In this document: piece by piece, positions 1 to 4,780 of the stretch
How the letters are laid out: every line of letters starts with the position of its first letter
Position numbering within the stretch: the first letter of the stretch is position 1
DNA from: an uncultured Eggerthellaceae bacterium
GTDB taxonomy: Bacteria > Actinomycetota > Coriobacteriia > Coriobacteriales > Eggerthellaceae
Length of the DNA stretch: 5,115 bases
Reading direction: 5' to 3'
NCBI GenBank assembly: GCA_946618265.1
Contig: CAMOLA010000095.1
Coordinates: 1-5,115, forward strand
The notes under the pieces: generated by a model
Told to the model about the DNA's origin: nothing
Database searches by the model: none
The model's input: the letters and a program-made list of their open reading frames with translations, nothing else
Made by a program: the position numbers and the translations under genes

Positions 1-74
1 CGATCGGCATGCTGCTCCCGTTCGCGTTCTTCTTCGTCTTCGCAGGCCCGCAGGCCCTCAAGAAGGCCGAATAG
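1..74 (+). CDS. C-terminal end of a membrane protein (partial)
   Basis: Only the last 23 codons and a TAG stop (72-74) are present; the gene starts left of the window. The visible residues begin IGMLLPFAFFFVFAGP and end with a short charged tail, QALKKAE. This reads as the last transmembrane helix of an integral membrane protein followed by a brief tail with two lysines. The other two forward frames give no such hydrophobic pattern, and a strong intrinsic terminator follows 45 bp downstream, which supports a real gene end here. The family cannot be named from so short a fragment. Confidence 0.7.
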   Translation, partial: IGMLLPFAFFFVFAGPQALKKAE

Positions 75-85
75 CCTGCATTGAC

Positions 86-108
86 GCAATTGCCTGAACA
101 GGCGATGC
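86..108 (+). other. Hairpin upstream of the terminator
   Basis: An imperfect inverted repeat pairs GCAATTGCC (86-94) with GGCGATGC (101-108), with one bulged A, one G-T pair and a 6-nt loop. It lies between the stop codon of the upstream membrane protein gene and its terminator. It may simply protect the 3' end of the mRNA; no function is shown. Confidence 0.35.
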
Positions 109-119
109 AAGAGGAACCA

Positions 120-153
120 GGAAAGCCCCCGACATGGGGGCTTTCCTTCTTTC
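120..153 (+). terminator. Rho-independent terminator of the membrane protein gene
   Basis: A perfect 11-bp stem, GGAAAGCCCCC (120-130) with GGGGGCTTTCC (136-146), closes a 5-nt loop, GACAT. A T-rich tail (TTCTTTC) follows on the + strand. It sits 45 bp after the stop of the partial gene at the left edge and before the next promoter, so it insulates the two + strand genes. Confidence 0.88.
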
Positions 154-168
154 GCCAGCGCTTCGCTT

Positions 169-177
169 TGGTATACT
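169..177 (+). promoter_or_regulatory. Extended -10 promoter of the small membrane protein gene
   Basis: TGG followed by TATACT (172-177) matches the extended -10 form TGnTATAAT with one mismatch in the hexamer. No good -35 box is visible 16-18 bp upstream (CTTTCG and similar), which is common when the TG extension is present. The predicted start near position 184 leaves a leader of about 31 nt containing the ribosome binding site. Confidence 0.55.
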
Positions 178-203
178 CGTACACGCAATATGAAAATGAT
201 CAC

Positions 204-207
204 GGAG
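204..207 (+). promoter_or_regulatory. Ribosome binding site that selects a GTG start
   Basis: GGAG lies 7 nt upstream of the GTG at 215-217. This spacing favours GTG as the start and argues against the ATG at 190 in another frame, which has no such site and encodes an arginine/histidine-rich shadow translation. Confidence 0.65.
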
Positions 208-214
208 TCAGACA

Positions 215-553
215 GTGGCAAAACTCACCAAGAAACAAAGAAGCGCACTACGCGAAATAGACAAGCTCAGCGAGGAGCGCAAGCGCGATCAACTCTTCGG
301 ATACGGATCCATCGCCCTCATGGCTATCGTTATCATCGCATACAACGCGCTGACGTACTCCATGGGCGTTATCGATCCAAACAACTCCGTGCTCAGGGCG
401 ATGCTCTACATAACAGCCATGGTGCTCGCCGGCGTTTCGGGCATCAAGCTCATGCAGTCATCCCGCAAGAAGAACAAGATCGATGGATACAGGCAATCCA
501 CCGGCATTTCACGCGAGACGCTCGACGCCTGGAAGAAGGGCGAGATAGAATAG
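215..553 (+). CDS. Small two-helix membrane protein of unknown function
   Basis: This 112-residue protein starts with GTG behind a GGAG site. I do not recognise the family. Residues 1-27 are highly charged (KKQ, EERKRDQ) and could form an amphipathic cytoplasmic helix. Residues about 30-48 are a hydrophobic span (IALMAIVIIAY), residues 51-58 (GVIDPNNS) form a short polar turn, and residues about 59-80 make a second span. A lysine-rich segment (RKKNK, 84-88) follows, then a polar tail with SRETLDAWKKGEIE. By the positive-inside rule both termini should be cytoplasmic with a tiny external loop, an alpha-helical hairpin. No catalytic motif or signal peptide is apparent. It appears monocistronic, with its own promoter, and its stop codon directly abuts that of the convergent gene. 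A role as a small accessory or regulatory membrane protein is possible but not shown. Confidence 0.8.
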   Translation: MAKLTKKQRSALREIDKLSEERKRDQLFGYGSIALMAIVIIAYNALTYSMGVIDPNNSVLRAMLYITAMVLAGVSGIKLMQSSRKKNKIDGYRQSTGISRETLDAWKKGEIE

Positions 554-571
554 CTACTCTTCTCCCTCTTC
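532..571. terminator. Weak possible bidirectional terminator across the convergent stops
   Basis: GAAGA and GGG (532-540, with a bulged A) can pair with CCC and TCTTC (564-571), bringing both stop codons into the loop region. The stem is imperfect and has no long T tract on either side, so this is only a candidate. No better terminator is present for either convergent gene. Confidence 0.2.
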
Positions 572-1162
572 GAGTTCCCTGGCCTTCTTGGCCTGCAATT
601 CCTCGTAGGTAATGCCCTTGCTGTCGAAGACCATACGCCGCCATTTCTTCCAGAACTTCTCGCCTTCGACCGGCTCGCCTTCACTCAACCCCAAATAGCT
701 TTCCTTTAGCGCCATGGCGATGACACAGCATGCTGCGATGCGAAGTTTCGATATGTCCTTGACCTTGATCTCATAACAGCGGCCCTTGTCTTTGAACTTC
801 ACCGTGCTGATGCGCACGTCGAGCTTGCCGGTTCCTTCGTTCCGGAAATCGAGCTGCTTGTCTTCGAGGCTCCCTTGGATGTCCCAGAGCATTCCCTTGA
901 AGAAATAGTGGGAGAACAGCTCGTATGTATGCAGCTCGTACTCGTAACGTTCGACGCCGACGTTGTACGTTATGGCCTTCGGATCGGTCTTGATACGCGC
1001 CATCTCGCCACCGAAGCGATTATAGATCGCCACGCGGTCCTTCTCGTCGTCCCAATTCTTCTTCTTGACCGTGACGAACACATCGCCATCGGCATACCAA
1101 AGCTCGAAGTCTTGACGCTTCTTCGCAGCGTCGACCTGCATATATACACGATTGTTCTTCAA
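554..1162 (-). CDS. LURP-one/tubby-like fold protein (hypothetical)
   Basis: This 202-residue protein starts with TTG at 1162, chosen because AGGGGAG lies 5 nt upstream; an in-frame ATG at residue 8 has no such site. The pattern fits the LURP-one-related/tubby C-terminal-like beta-barrel. There are alternating beta strands from residue 18 (FELWYADGDVFVTVKKK, then IYNRFGGEMARI), a central WDIQGS (93-98) where family members carry W-x-I-x-G, a strand with GKLDVRI, a YEIKVKD strand (130-136), and a hydrophobic helix (about 140-152, RIAACCVIAMAL) corresponding to the buried C-terminal helix. A Lys/Trp-rich segment (170-176) and an acidic tail (LEEGEE) follow and look like extensions. There is no signal peptide, so it is probably cytoplasmic. 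In bacteria this fold has no well-defined function. The fold call is from pattern memory; the gene itself is well supported by its start signals and promoter. Confidence 0.72.
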   Translation of the reverse strand: MKNNRVYMQVDAAKKRQDFELWYADGDVFVTVKKKNWDDEKDRVAIYNRFGGEMARIKTDPKAITYNVGVERYEYELHTYELFSHYFFKGMLWDIQGSLEDKQLDFRNEGTGKLDVRISTVKFKDKGRCYEIKVKDISKLRIAACCVIAMALKESYLGLSEGEPVEGEKFWKKWRRMVFDSKGITYEELQAKKARELEEGEE

Positions 1163-1167
1163 AGAAG

Positions 1168-1174
1168 CTCCCCT
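1168..1174 (-). promoter_or_regulatory. Ribosome binding site that selects a TTG start
   Basis: On the - strand AGGGGAG ends 5 nt before the TTG codon (1162-1160). It is the strongest Shine-Dalgarno match in the area, and it sits too far from the downstream ATG at 1141 to serve that codon. Confidence 0.65.
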
Positions 1175-1194
1175 ATCGTCATGGTACTTCGACC

Positions 1195-1200
1195 ATTATA
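1195..1200 (-). promoter_or_regulatory. Consensus -10 box for the LURP-like gene
   Basis: TATAAT on the - strand is a perfect -10 hexamer. It predicts a start near 1188 and a leader of about 26 nt that contains the AGGGGAG site. The -35 position falls inside the terminator stem-loop of the SDR gene and shows no TTGACA-like sequence, so promoter strength is uncertain. Confidence 0.55.
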
Positions 1201-1202
1201 CA

Positions 1203-1230
1203 GAAAGGCCGCCCAAATCGGCGGCCTTTC
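1203..1230 (-). terminator. Rho-independent terminator of the SDR gene
   Basis: A perfect 11-bp stem joins GAAAGGCCGCC and GGCGGCCTTTC with a 6-nt loop. Read on the - strand it ends in CCTTTCTGTATAAT, a modest T-rich run. It lies 43 bp beyond the stop of the SDR gene. On the + strand the tail is AAGG, so it should act on the - strand. Confidence 0.8.
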
Positions 1231-1234
1231 AAGG

Positions 1235-1267
1235 TATGAGCCGTTTTGTCAGCCGTAACGACTCATA
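1235..1267 (-). other. Second hairpin between SDR stop and terminator
   Basis: Arms TATGAGCCGTT (1235-1245) and AACGACTCATA (1257-1267) pair over 11 positions with one mismatch and an 11-nt loop. The structure begins 6 bp after the SDR stop codon and comes immediately before the terminator in the transcript. It may stabilise the mRNA end. Confidence 0.4.
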
Positions 1268-1273
1268 TGGATG

Positions 1274-2050
1274 CTACATGCAAGTGTAACCGCCGTCGAC
1301 AGGCACCATGATGCCGGTAACGTAGGTCGACGCAGGCGAAGCCAGGAAGATGGCTGCGGAGTCGAGCTCACCTTCGTTGCCGTAACGCTCCATGGGAATC
1401 ATGGTCTTGGCGTTCTGCTGGAAGAAGTCGGAGTCGAGTGTCTCCTTCGTGAGCGGCGTGTAGAAGTAGCCCGGGCAGATGGCGTTGACGGTGATGTTGT
1501 ACTTGCCCCATTCGGCGGCGAGTGCACGGGTGAGGTTGACGACGCCGCCCTTGGCCGCATGGTACGGGGCGGAGCCGGCGACCTTGTTGCCGACCAGGCC
1601 GTACATGGAGGCGATGTTGATGATGCGGCCGTACTTGGCCGGGATCATGGCCTTCTTGGCGGCAGCGCGGGCCACCTTGAATGTGCCGAACAGGTCGATC
1701 TGCATCTCACCGTCGAACTGCTCGTCGGTGATGTCCTCGGCCGGGGCGACTGCGCCCGTGCCGGCGTTATTGATGACGATATCGATGCGGCCGCATTTCT
1801 CGATAACCTCGTCGATGGCGGCATTGACGTTCTCGGTATCGGTGATGTCGCACTTGATGGCGAGCGTCTTCACGCCGAACTCCTCGGCGATTTCGGCGGC
1901 TACTGCGTCGATCTTCTCCTGGCGACGGGCCATGACGACGATGTTGCAGCCCTGGTTGGCGAGCGCCTTGGCCATTTGCACGCCGAGGCCGCCCGAAGCG
2001 CCCGTGACGATTGCAACCTGATCTTTGAGGTCGAAGTAGTCCTTTGCCAT
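1274..2050 (-). CDS. Short-chain dehydrogenase/reductase (classical SDR)
   Basis: This 258-residue NAD(P)-dependent oxidoreductase of the classical SDR superfamily is probably cytosolic and has the usual family length. The start is the ATG at 2050, 7 nt after GAAGGAG; an upstream in-frame ATG at 2143 would add 31 non-homologous residues. The Rossmann cofactor motif TGASGGLG is at 16-23, CDI at 67-69, NNAG at 94-97, the catalytic S148 in NIAS, Y163 and K167 in YHAAK, PG at 193-194, and a typical C-terminus with VDGGY (251-255). The second beta strand ends in MARRQEK (40-46): basic residues and no acidic residue there suggest NADP(H) preference. The position of the usual catalytic Asn reads D119 (QIDLFGTF), a substitution found in other SDRs. 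Similar proteins are often annotated as gluconate 5-dehydrogenase or 3-oxoacyl-ACP reductase, but the substrate cannot be told from sequence. It seems monocistronic, with its own leader and terminator. Confidence 0.93.
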   Translation of the reverse strand: MAKDYFDLKDQVAIVTGASGGLGVQMAKALANQGCNIVVMARRQEKIDAVAAEIAEEFGVKTLAIKCDITDTENVNAAIDEVIEKCGRIDIVINNAGTGAVAPAEDITDEQFDGEMQIDLFGTFKVARAAAKKAMIPAKYGRIINIASMYGLVGNKVAGSAPYHAAKGGVVNLTRALAAEWGKYNITVNAICPGYFYTPLTKETLDSDFFQQNAKTMIPMERYGNEGELDSAAIFLASPASTYVTGIMVPVDGGYTCM

Positions 2051-2057
2051 GCTGAAA

Positions 2058-2064
2058 CTCCTTC
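2058..2064 (-). promoter_or_regulatory. Ribosome binding site fixing the SDR start
   Basis: GAAGGAG on the - strand lies 7 nt before the ATG at 2050. This is the reason for trimming the long upstream extension of the reading frame. Confidence 0.8.
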
Positions 2065-2088
2065 CCGGAGGCGTTCCTTTACCTCCCT

Positions 2089-2101
2089 CGTGACGTTCAC
2101 G
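2089..2101. promoter_or_regulatory. Inverted repeat near the SDR transcription start (operator candidate)
   Basis: CGTGA-CGT-TCACG is a perfect 5-bp inverted repeat with a 3-nt centre. It overlaps the start predicted (near 2098) from the -10-like TATAAA just upstream, a position where a bound repressor would block transcription. The cognate regulator is not in the window. Confidence 0.3.
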
Positions 2102-2104
2102 TGG

Positions 2105-2110
2105 TTTATA
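2105..2110 (-). promoter_or_regulatory. Possible -10 box for the SDR gene
   Basis: TATAAA on the - strand would place the transcription start near 2098 and give a leader of about 48 nt. A register starting 3 bases upstream gives TACTAT. No TTGACA-like -35 is seen at the right distance (CACAAA at 2133-2128), so the promoter is weak or needs an activator. Confidence 0.35.
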
Positions 2111-2128
2111 GTACCTCGTTTGATTCGT

Positions 2129-2145
2129 TTGTGTGTATCGCACAA
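2129..2145. promoter_or_regulatory. 17-bp imperfect inverted repeat upstream of the SDR gene
   Basis: TTGTGTG-TAT-CGCACAA has 7-bp arms matching at 6 of 7 positions. Relative to the proposed -10 it covers the -35 region, a typical place for a regulator. It is not followed by a T tract on either strand, so it is unlikely to terminate the methyltransferase transcript. Confidence 0.3.
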
Positions 2146-2160
2146 GACGAGCGGCAGCAT

Positions 2161-2901
2161 TTAACGCTTGCGAAACACCAAGTATCCGTTGAGCGCGTTG
2201 TTTCGACCGTCCGCCTCATAGCGGTCGATGCACTCCGCACGCGAGGCGATATGGTTCTCGAGGCCTTCGATTTCCTCATCGCTGAAACTATGACAATAGC
2301 GATAGACGTTCGGCTTGTCGTTCCATCCGAGAAGGTAGTCCCCTTCATCCAATTCGAGCCCAAGCTCTTGGCATGCCTCGAGCGTGGATTGCTCGGCCTT
2401 TTTCGCCAGTTTCTCCAACGTTGCGAAACGCCAGAGCGAAACCGCCATCAGTCCTCCCGGTTTGACGGTTTCGGCCATTTCATCGAGCAGCCTCTCGCGA
2501 AGGCGGGCCCCAGGGACATGGTGCATGAACCCAAAGGAAACGGCGAGGTCGAACCGTTTTTGTACGAGCACTTCCGCAAACGGGAGCGAATCGTCGAGCA
2601 TCTGCACCACATCGGCATTTACGTATTCGCATGCAAGGCCGGCCTGCACGAGCTCGGGACATGAATCCACGCACGTGAAAGAAGCGCCTGCCTCGTCCAG
2701 CTCGTCTGCAAGGTAACGTTCGAAGCGAAGGTTGCCGCATGCGATGTCGAGCACGTCAAGCGCAGGGCGTTTTCCTATATGGGCCAAAACGCGCTTCCAG
2801 CCAGGCCAAGGACTGTTTCGAGATGCGGAGAACGACTGCGCGTTGTCCGCATAGAATTGGTTGTTGAGGGCACGCAGCCTATCAATCGTCGAGCTATCCA
2901 T
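2161..2901 (-). CDS. Trm9/ABH8-like SAM-dependent tRNA methyltransferase
   Basis: This 246-residue class I methyltransferase is probably cytosolic. N-terminal FSASRNSPWPGW (24-35) matches the F-S-x-T/S-R-x-x-x-W-P signature of Trm9 and the ABH8 methyltransferase domain. Motif I is LDIACGN (51-57), the acidic SAM-ribose residue is D79, then MHH (126-128), the post-motif KPGG (147-150) and LW (156-157). Further Trm9-like features are DYLLGW (188-193), YRYCHSF (200-206, cf. RYYHLF in the family) followed by acidic residues, and a closing NGYLVFRK resembling the family's N-W-Y-V end. In eukaryotes Trm9, with Trm112, methylates cm5U34 of tRNA to mcm5U. The divergent neighbour is Elp3, the enzyme that makes the cm5U group, which strongly supports a wobble-uridine role. 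No Trm112-like protein lies in the window. Other possibilities are a CmoM-like or small-molecule methyltransferase. The ATG is 6 nt after a TACAAT box, suggesting a leaderless mRNA. Confidence 0.82.
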   Translation of the reverse strand: MDSSTIDRLRALNNQFYADNAQSFSASRNSPWPGWKRVLAHIGKRPALDVLDIACGNLRFERYLADELDEAGASFTCVDSCPELVQAGLACEYVNADVVQMLDDSLPFAEVLVQKRFDLAVSFGFMHHVPGARLRERLLDEMAETVKPGGLMAVSLWRFATLEKLAKKAEQSTLEACQELGLELDEGDYLLGWNDKPNVYRYCHSFSDEEIEGLENHIASRAECIDRYEADGRNNALNGYLVFRKR

Positions 2902-2907
2902 GCACCC

Positions 2908-2913
2908 ATTGTA
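2908..2913 (-). promoter_or_regulatory. -10 box of a probable leaderless promoter, methyltransferase gene
   Basis: TACAAT on the - strand is followed by six bases (GGGTGC) and then the ATG at 2901, so transcription would start at or next to the A of the start codon. No Shine-Dalgarno sequence is evident and the frame is closed by a TAG just upstream. No clear -35 is visible. Confidence 0.5.
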
Positions 2914-2941
2914 AAGCCGCTATCCAAGAAGAGTTTGACGG

Positions 2942-2947
2942 TAGAAT
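2942..2947 (+). promoter_or_regulatory. -10 box of a probable leaderless promoter, elp3
   Basis: TAGAAT is followed by six bases (GTCATC) and the ATG at 2954, the same geometry as the divergent methyltransferase promoter. The T-A-G of this hexamer is itself the in-frame stop that closes the frame upstream, so ATG 2954 is the first possible start. No convincing Shine-Dalgarno sequence or -35 box is present. Confidence 0.45.
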
Positions 2948-2953
2948 GTCATC

Positions 2954-4780
2954 ATGCAAAAAGTCATCGAAGACATAGCGAACGCGCTCCGGCTTAAGGA
3001 GTCGTTGAGCCACGCCGAGCTCGACAAGATAATCCGCCGGCATAGCAAACGCGCTCACGACGGGCGCCGCATATTCGCGAAGAAGAACATCCTCCCCTAC
3101 TACCTGCGCATTCGTGAAGAAAACGGAAGGGCGTGGCACGATCTCGCCATCGACGACGAACTCGACTCGCGTATCGTGAGAACCCTCCAGATGAAACCAA
3201 GGCGCACGGCATCGGGAGTTGCCACCATCACGGTGATCACGAAACCGTGGACATGCTCGAACGACTGCATCTACTGCCCTTGCGATATCCGCATGCCGAA
3301 AAGCTACCTGCACGATGAACCTGCATGTCAACGTGCCGAACGTAACTTCTTCGACCCGTACCTGCAGACGGCTGCCCGATTGCGAACGCTCTCCCACATG
3401 GGACACGAGACCGACAAGATCGAGCTCATCGTTCTCGGTGGCACGTGGACGGATTACCCTGCCGCATATCGCACCTGGTTCGTTGCCGAACTCTTCCGCG
3501 CTTTGAACGATAGCGAATCCGCACGCATGGAGACGGTACGCGAACGTGTGGAGGCATACGTCGAAGCCGGCGTCGACAACGATCCCGAAGCGTTGGAGTC
3601 GAGAACGCGCCGTCTGCAATCGCAGATAGACGAGATTGGCGGCAACTCGAACAAACGCACGTTCAACCAGTGCATCAACGATCTGTACTTCGATGACGAC
3701 GCTTGGAGGACCGTCTCGGCATTCCAGAGCGCATCATTCGAAGAGCTCGCCGCCCTTCATCGCGCAAATGAGACGAGCGCGCACCGCGTCGTTGGACTGG
3801 TCGTGGAGACGAGACCCGATGCGATCACGTGCGATTCTCTCGAGGAATTGCGCAAGCTCGGATGCACCAAGGTCCAGATGGGCATTCAAAGCATAGATGA
3901 GGAGCTGCTCAAGGCGAACGGACGCACGATCACATGCGACCGGATCCGCGAAGCATTCGACCTTTGTCGCCTGTACGGGTTCAAGACGCACGCGCATTTC
4001 ATGGTGAACCTTTTCGGCGCAACGCCCGAATCCGACAAGCGGGATTATCGTACGTTCGTCACCGATCCGGCTTACCGCCCCGACGAGGTCAAGCTCTACC
4101 CATGTGCGCTCGTGGCAGGAACCGAGCTCGTCTCCCGGTTCAACGGGGGATCGTGGAGGCCGTATTCGGAAGAGGAGCTCATCGACGTGTTGAGCGCAGA
4201 CATGCTCGCGACTCCGCCGCATACCCGGGTTTCCCGTATGATTCGGGACATCTCGGCCAAGGACATCCTCGTGGGGAACAAGAAGACCAACTTGAGGCAG
4301 ATGGTCGAACGGAATCTCGAAACAAGGCGCGATAACGTCGACGAGATTCGGTTCCGCGAAATCTCGACAGGCGAAATCGACCTGGATACGCTCGTCCTCG
4401 ACGAATTCCAATACGGCACGACCTCGTCAACTGAGCACTTCCTCCAGTGGGTTACGCCCGATGGGCGCATAGCCGGTTTCCTTCGTCTATCGCTGCCGCA
4501 TGTCGATGCTGTTGCAAGGCATCGGGGACTTCCCATCGACGAAGGCCAAGCCATGATCAGGGAAGTGCACGTATACGGTTTCGCAACGAAGATCGATTCG
4601 TCAGGCAGCTCCGCCCAGCACCACGGCTTGGGACGCGCCCTCATAGAACGCGCCTGCGAAATCGCACGCGATGCGGGCTATTCGAGCATCAACGTCATAA
4701 GCGCAATAGGAACGCGTGATTACTACCGAAGGCAAGATTTCAAGGATGCTGGCCTCTATCAGCGCAAACCCCTTCTTTGA
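2954..4780 (+). CDS. elp3: Elp3: radical SAM/GNAT tRNA wobble-uridine modification enzyme
   Basis: This 608-residue Elp3 homologue installs the carboxymethyl group at C5 of U34 in tRNA using acetyl-CoA and SAM. Residues 1-80 are a basic tRNA-binding region (KRAHDGRRIFAKKNILPYY). RRTASGVA (83-90) precedes the radical SAM [4Fe-4S] triad C101-x3-C105-x2-C108. LGGTW (161-165), ETRPD (285-289), VQMGIQS (307-313) and KLYP (380-383) complete the barrel. The GNAT domain shows REVHVYG (536-542), acetyl-CoA loop QHHGLGRA (555-562) and RDYYRR (588-593), with Y590/Y591 matching the conserved tyrosine pair. About 60-70 extra residues lie between LGGTW and ETRPD compared with yeast-type Elp3, and the linker EIRFREI (464-470) lacks the nearby cysteine I recall in yeast. 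No other Elongator subunits are present, as expected for bacterial Elp3. The divergent Trm9-like gene would act on its product. A TTG at residue 18 is a less likely start. Confidence 0.95.
   Translation: MQKVIEDIANALRLKESLSHAELDKIIRRHSKRAHDGRRIFAKKNILPYYLRIREENGRAWHDLAIDDELDSRIVRTLQMKPRRTASGVATITVITKPWTCSNDCIYCPCDIRMPKSYLHDEPACQRAERNFFDPYLQTAARLRTLSHMGHETDKIELIVLGGTWTDYPAAYRTWFVAELFRALNDSESARMETVRERVEAYVEAGVDNDPEALESRTRRLQSQIDEIGGNSNKRTFNQCINDLYFDDDAWRTVSAFQSASFEELAALHRANETSAHRVVGLVVETRPDAITCDSLEELRKLGCTKVQMGIQSIDEELLKANGRTITCDRIREAFDLCRLYGFKTHAHFMVNLFGATPESDKRDYRTFVTDPAYRPDEVKLYPCALVAGTELVSRFNGGSWRPYSEEELIDVLSADMLATPPHTRVSRMIRDISAKDILVGNKKTNLRQMVERNLETRRDNVDEIRFREISTGEIDLDTLVLDEFQYGTTSSTEHFLQWVTPDGRIAGFLRLSLPHVDAVARHRGLPIDEGQAMIREVHVYGFATKIDSSGSSAQHHGLGRALIERACEIARDAGYSSINVISAIGTRDYYRRQDFKDAGLYQRKPLL

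Noticed and set aside
190..612. 140-codon open frame from ATG 190 on the + strand
   Set aside because: It overlaps the two-helix membrane protein in another frame and is Arg/His-rich low-complexity. The GGAG site serves GTG 215 instead.
2051..2143. 31-residue N-terminal extension of the SDR protein from ATG 2143
   Set aside because: The extension is Arg/Pro-rich and unlike SDR proteins, crosses the predicted promoter and ribosome binding site, and GAAGGAG is placed for ATG 2050.
1271..2164. 297-codon open frame on the + strand
   Set aside because: It is fully antisense to the SDR gene, which has intact TGASGGLG, NNAG and YHAAK motifs. The translation is Val/Gly/Asp/His-rich with no fold signature, typical of a GC-rich shadow frame.
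2101..2664. 187-codon open frame on the + strand
   Set aside because: It is antisense to the methyltransferase, whose motifs are unambiguous, and its start falls in the SDR promoter region.
2935..2940. TTGACG as a -35 box for elp3
   Set aside because: A -10 box 17 bp downstream would fall inside the coding sequence, where none is seen.
2996..3007. AAGGAG followed by TTG at codon 18 of elp3 as an alternative start
   Set aside because: The spacing is only 3 nt, and starting there would remove residues resembling the normal Elp3 N-terminal helix.
2894..3619. 241-codon open frame on the - strand
   Set aside because: It lies antisense to the N-terminal half of elp3, including the radical SAM cysteines, has no ribosome binding site and shows no recognisable motif.
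3734..4411. 225-codon open frame on the - strand
   Set aside because: It is antisense to the conserved middle of elp3 and has no start signal.
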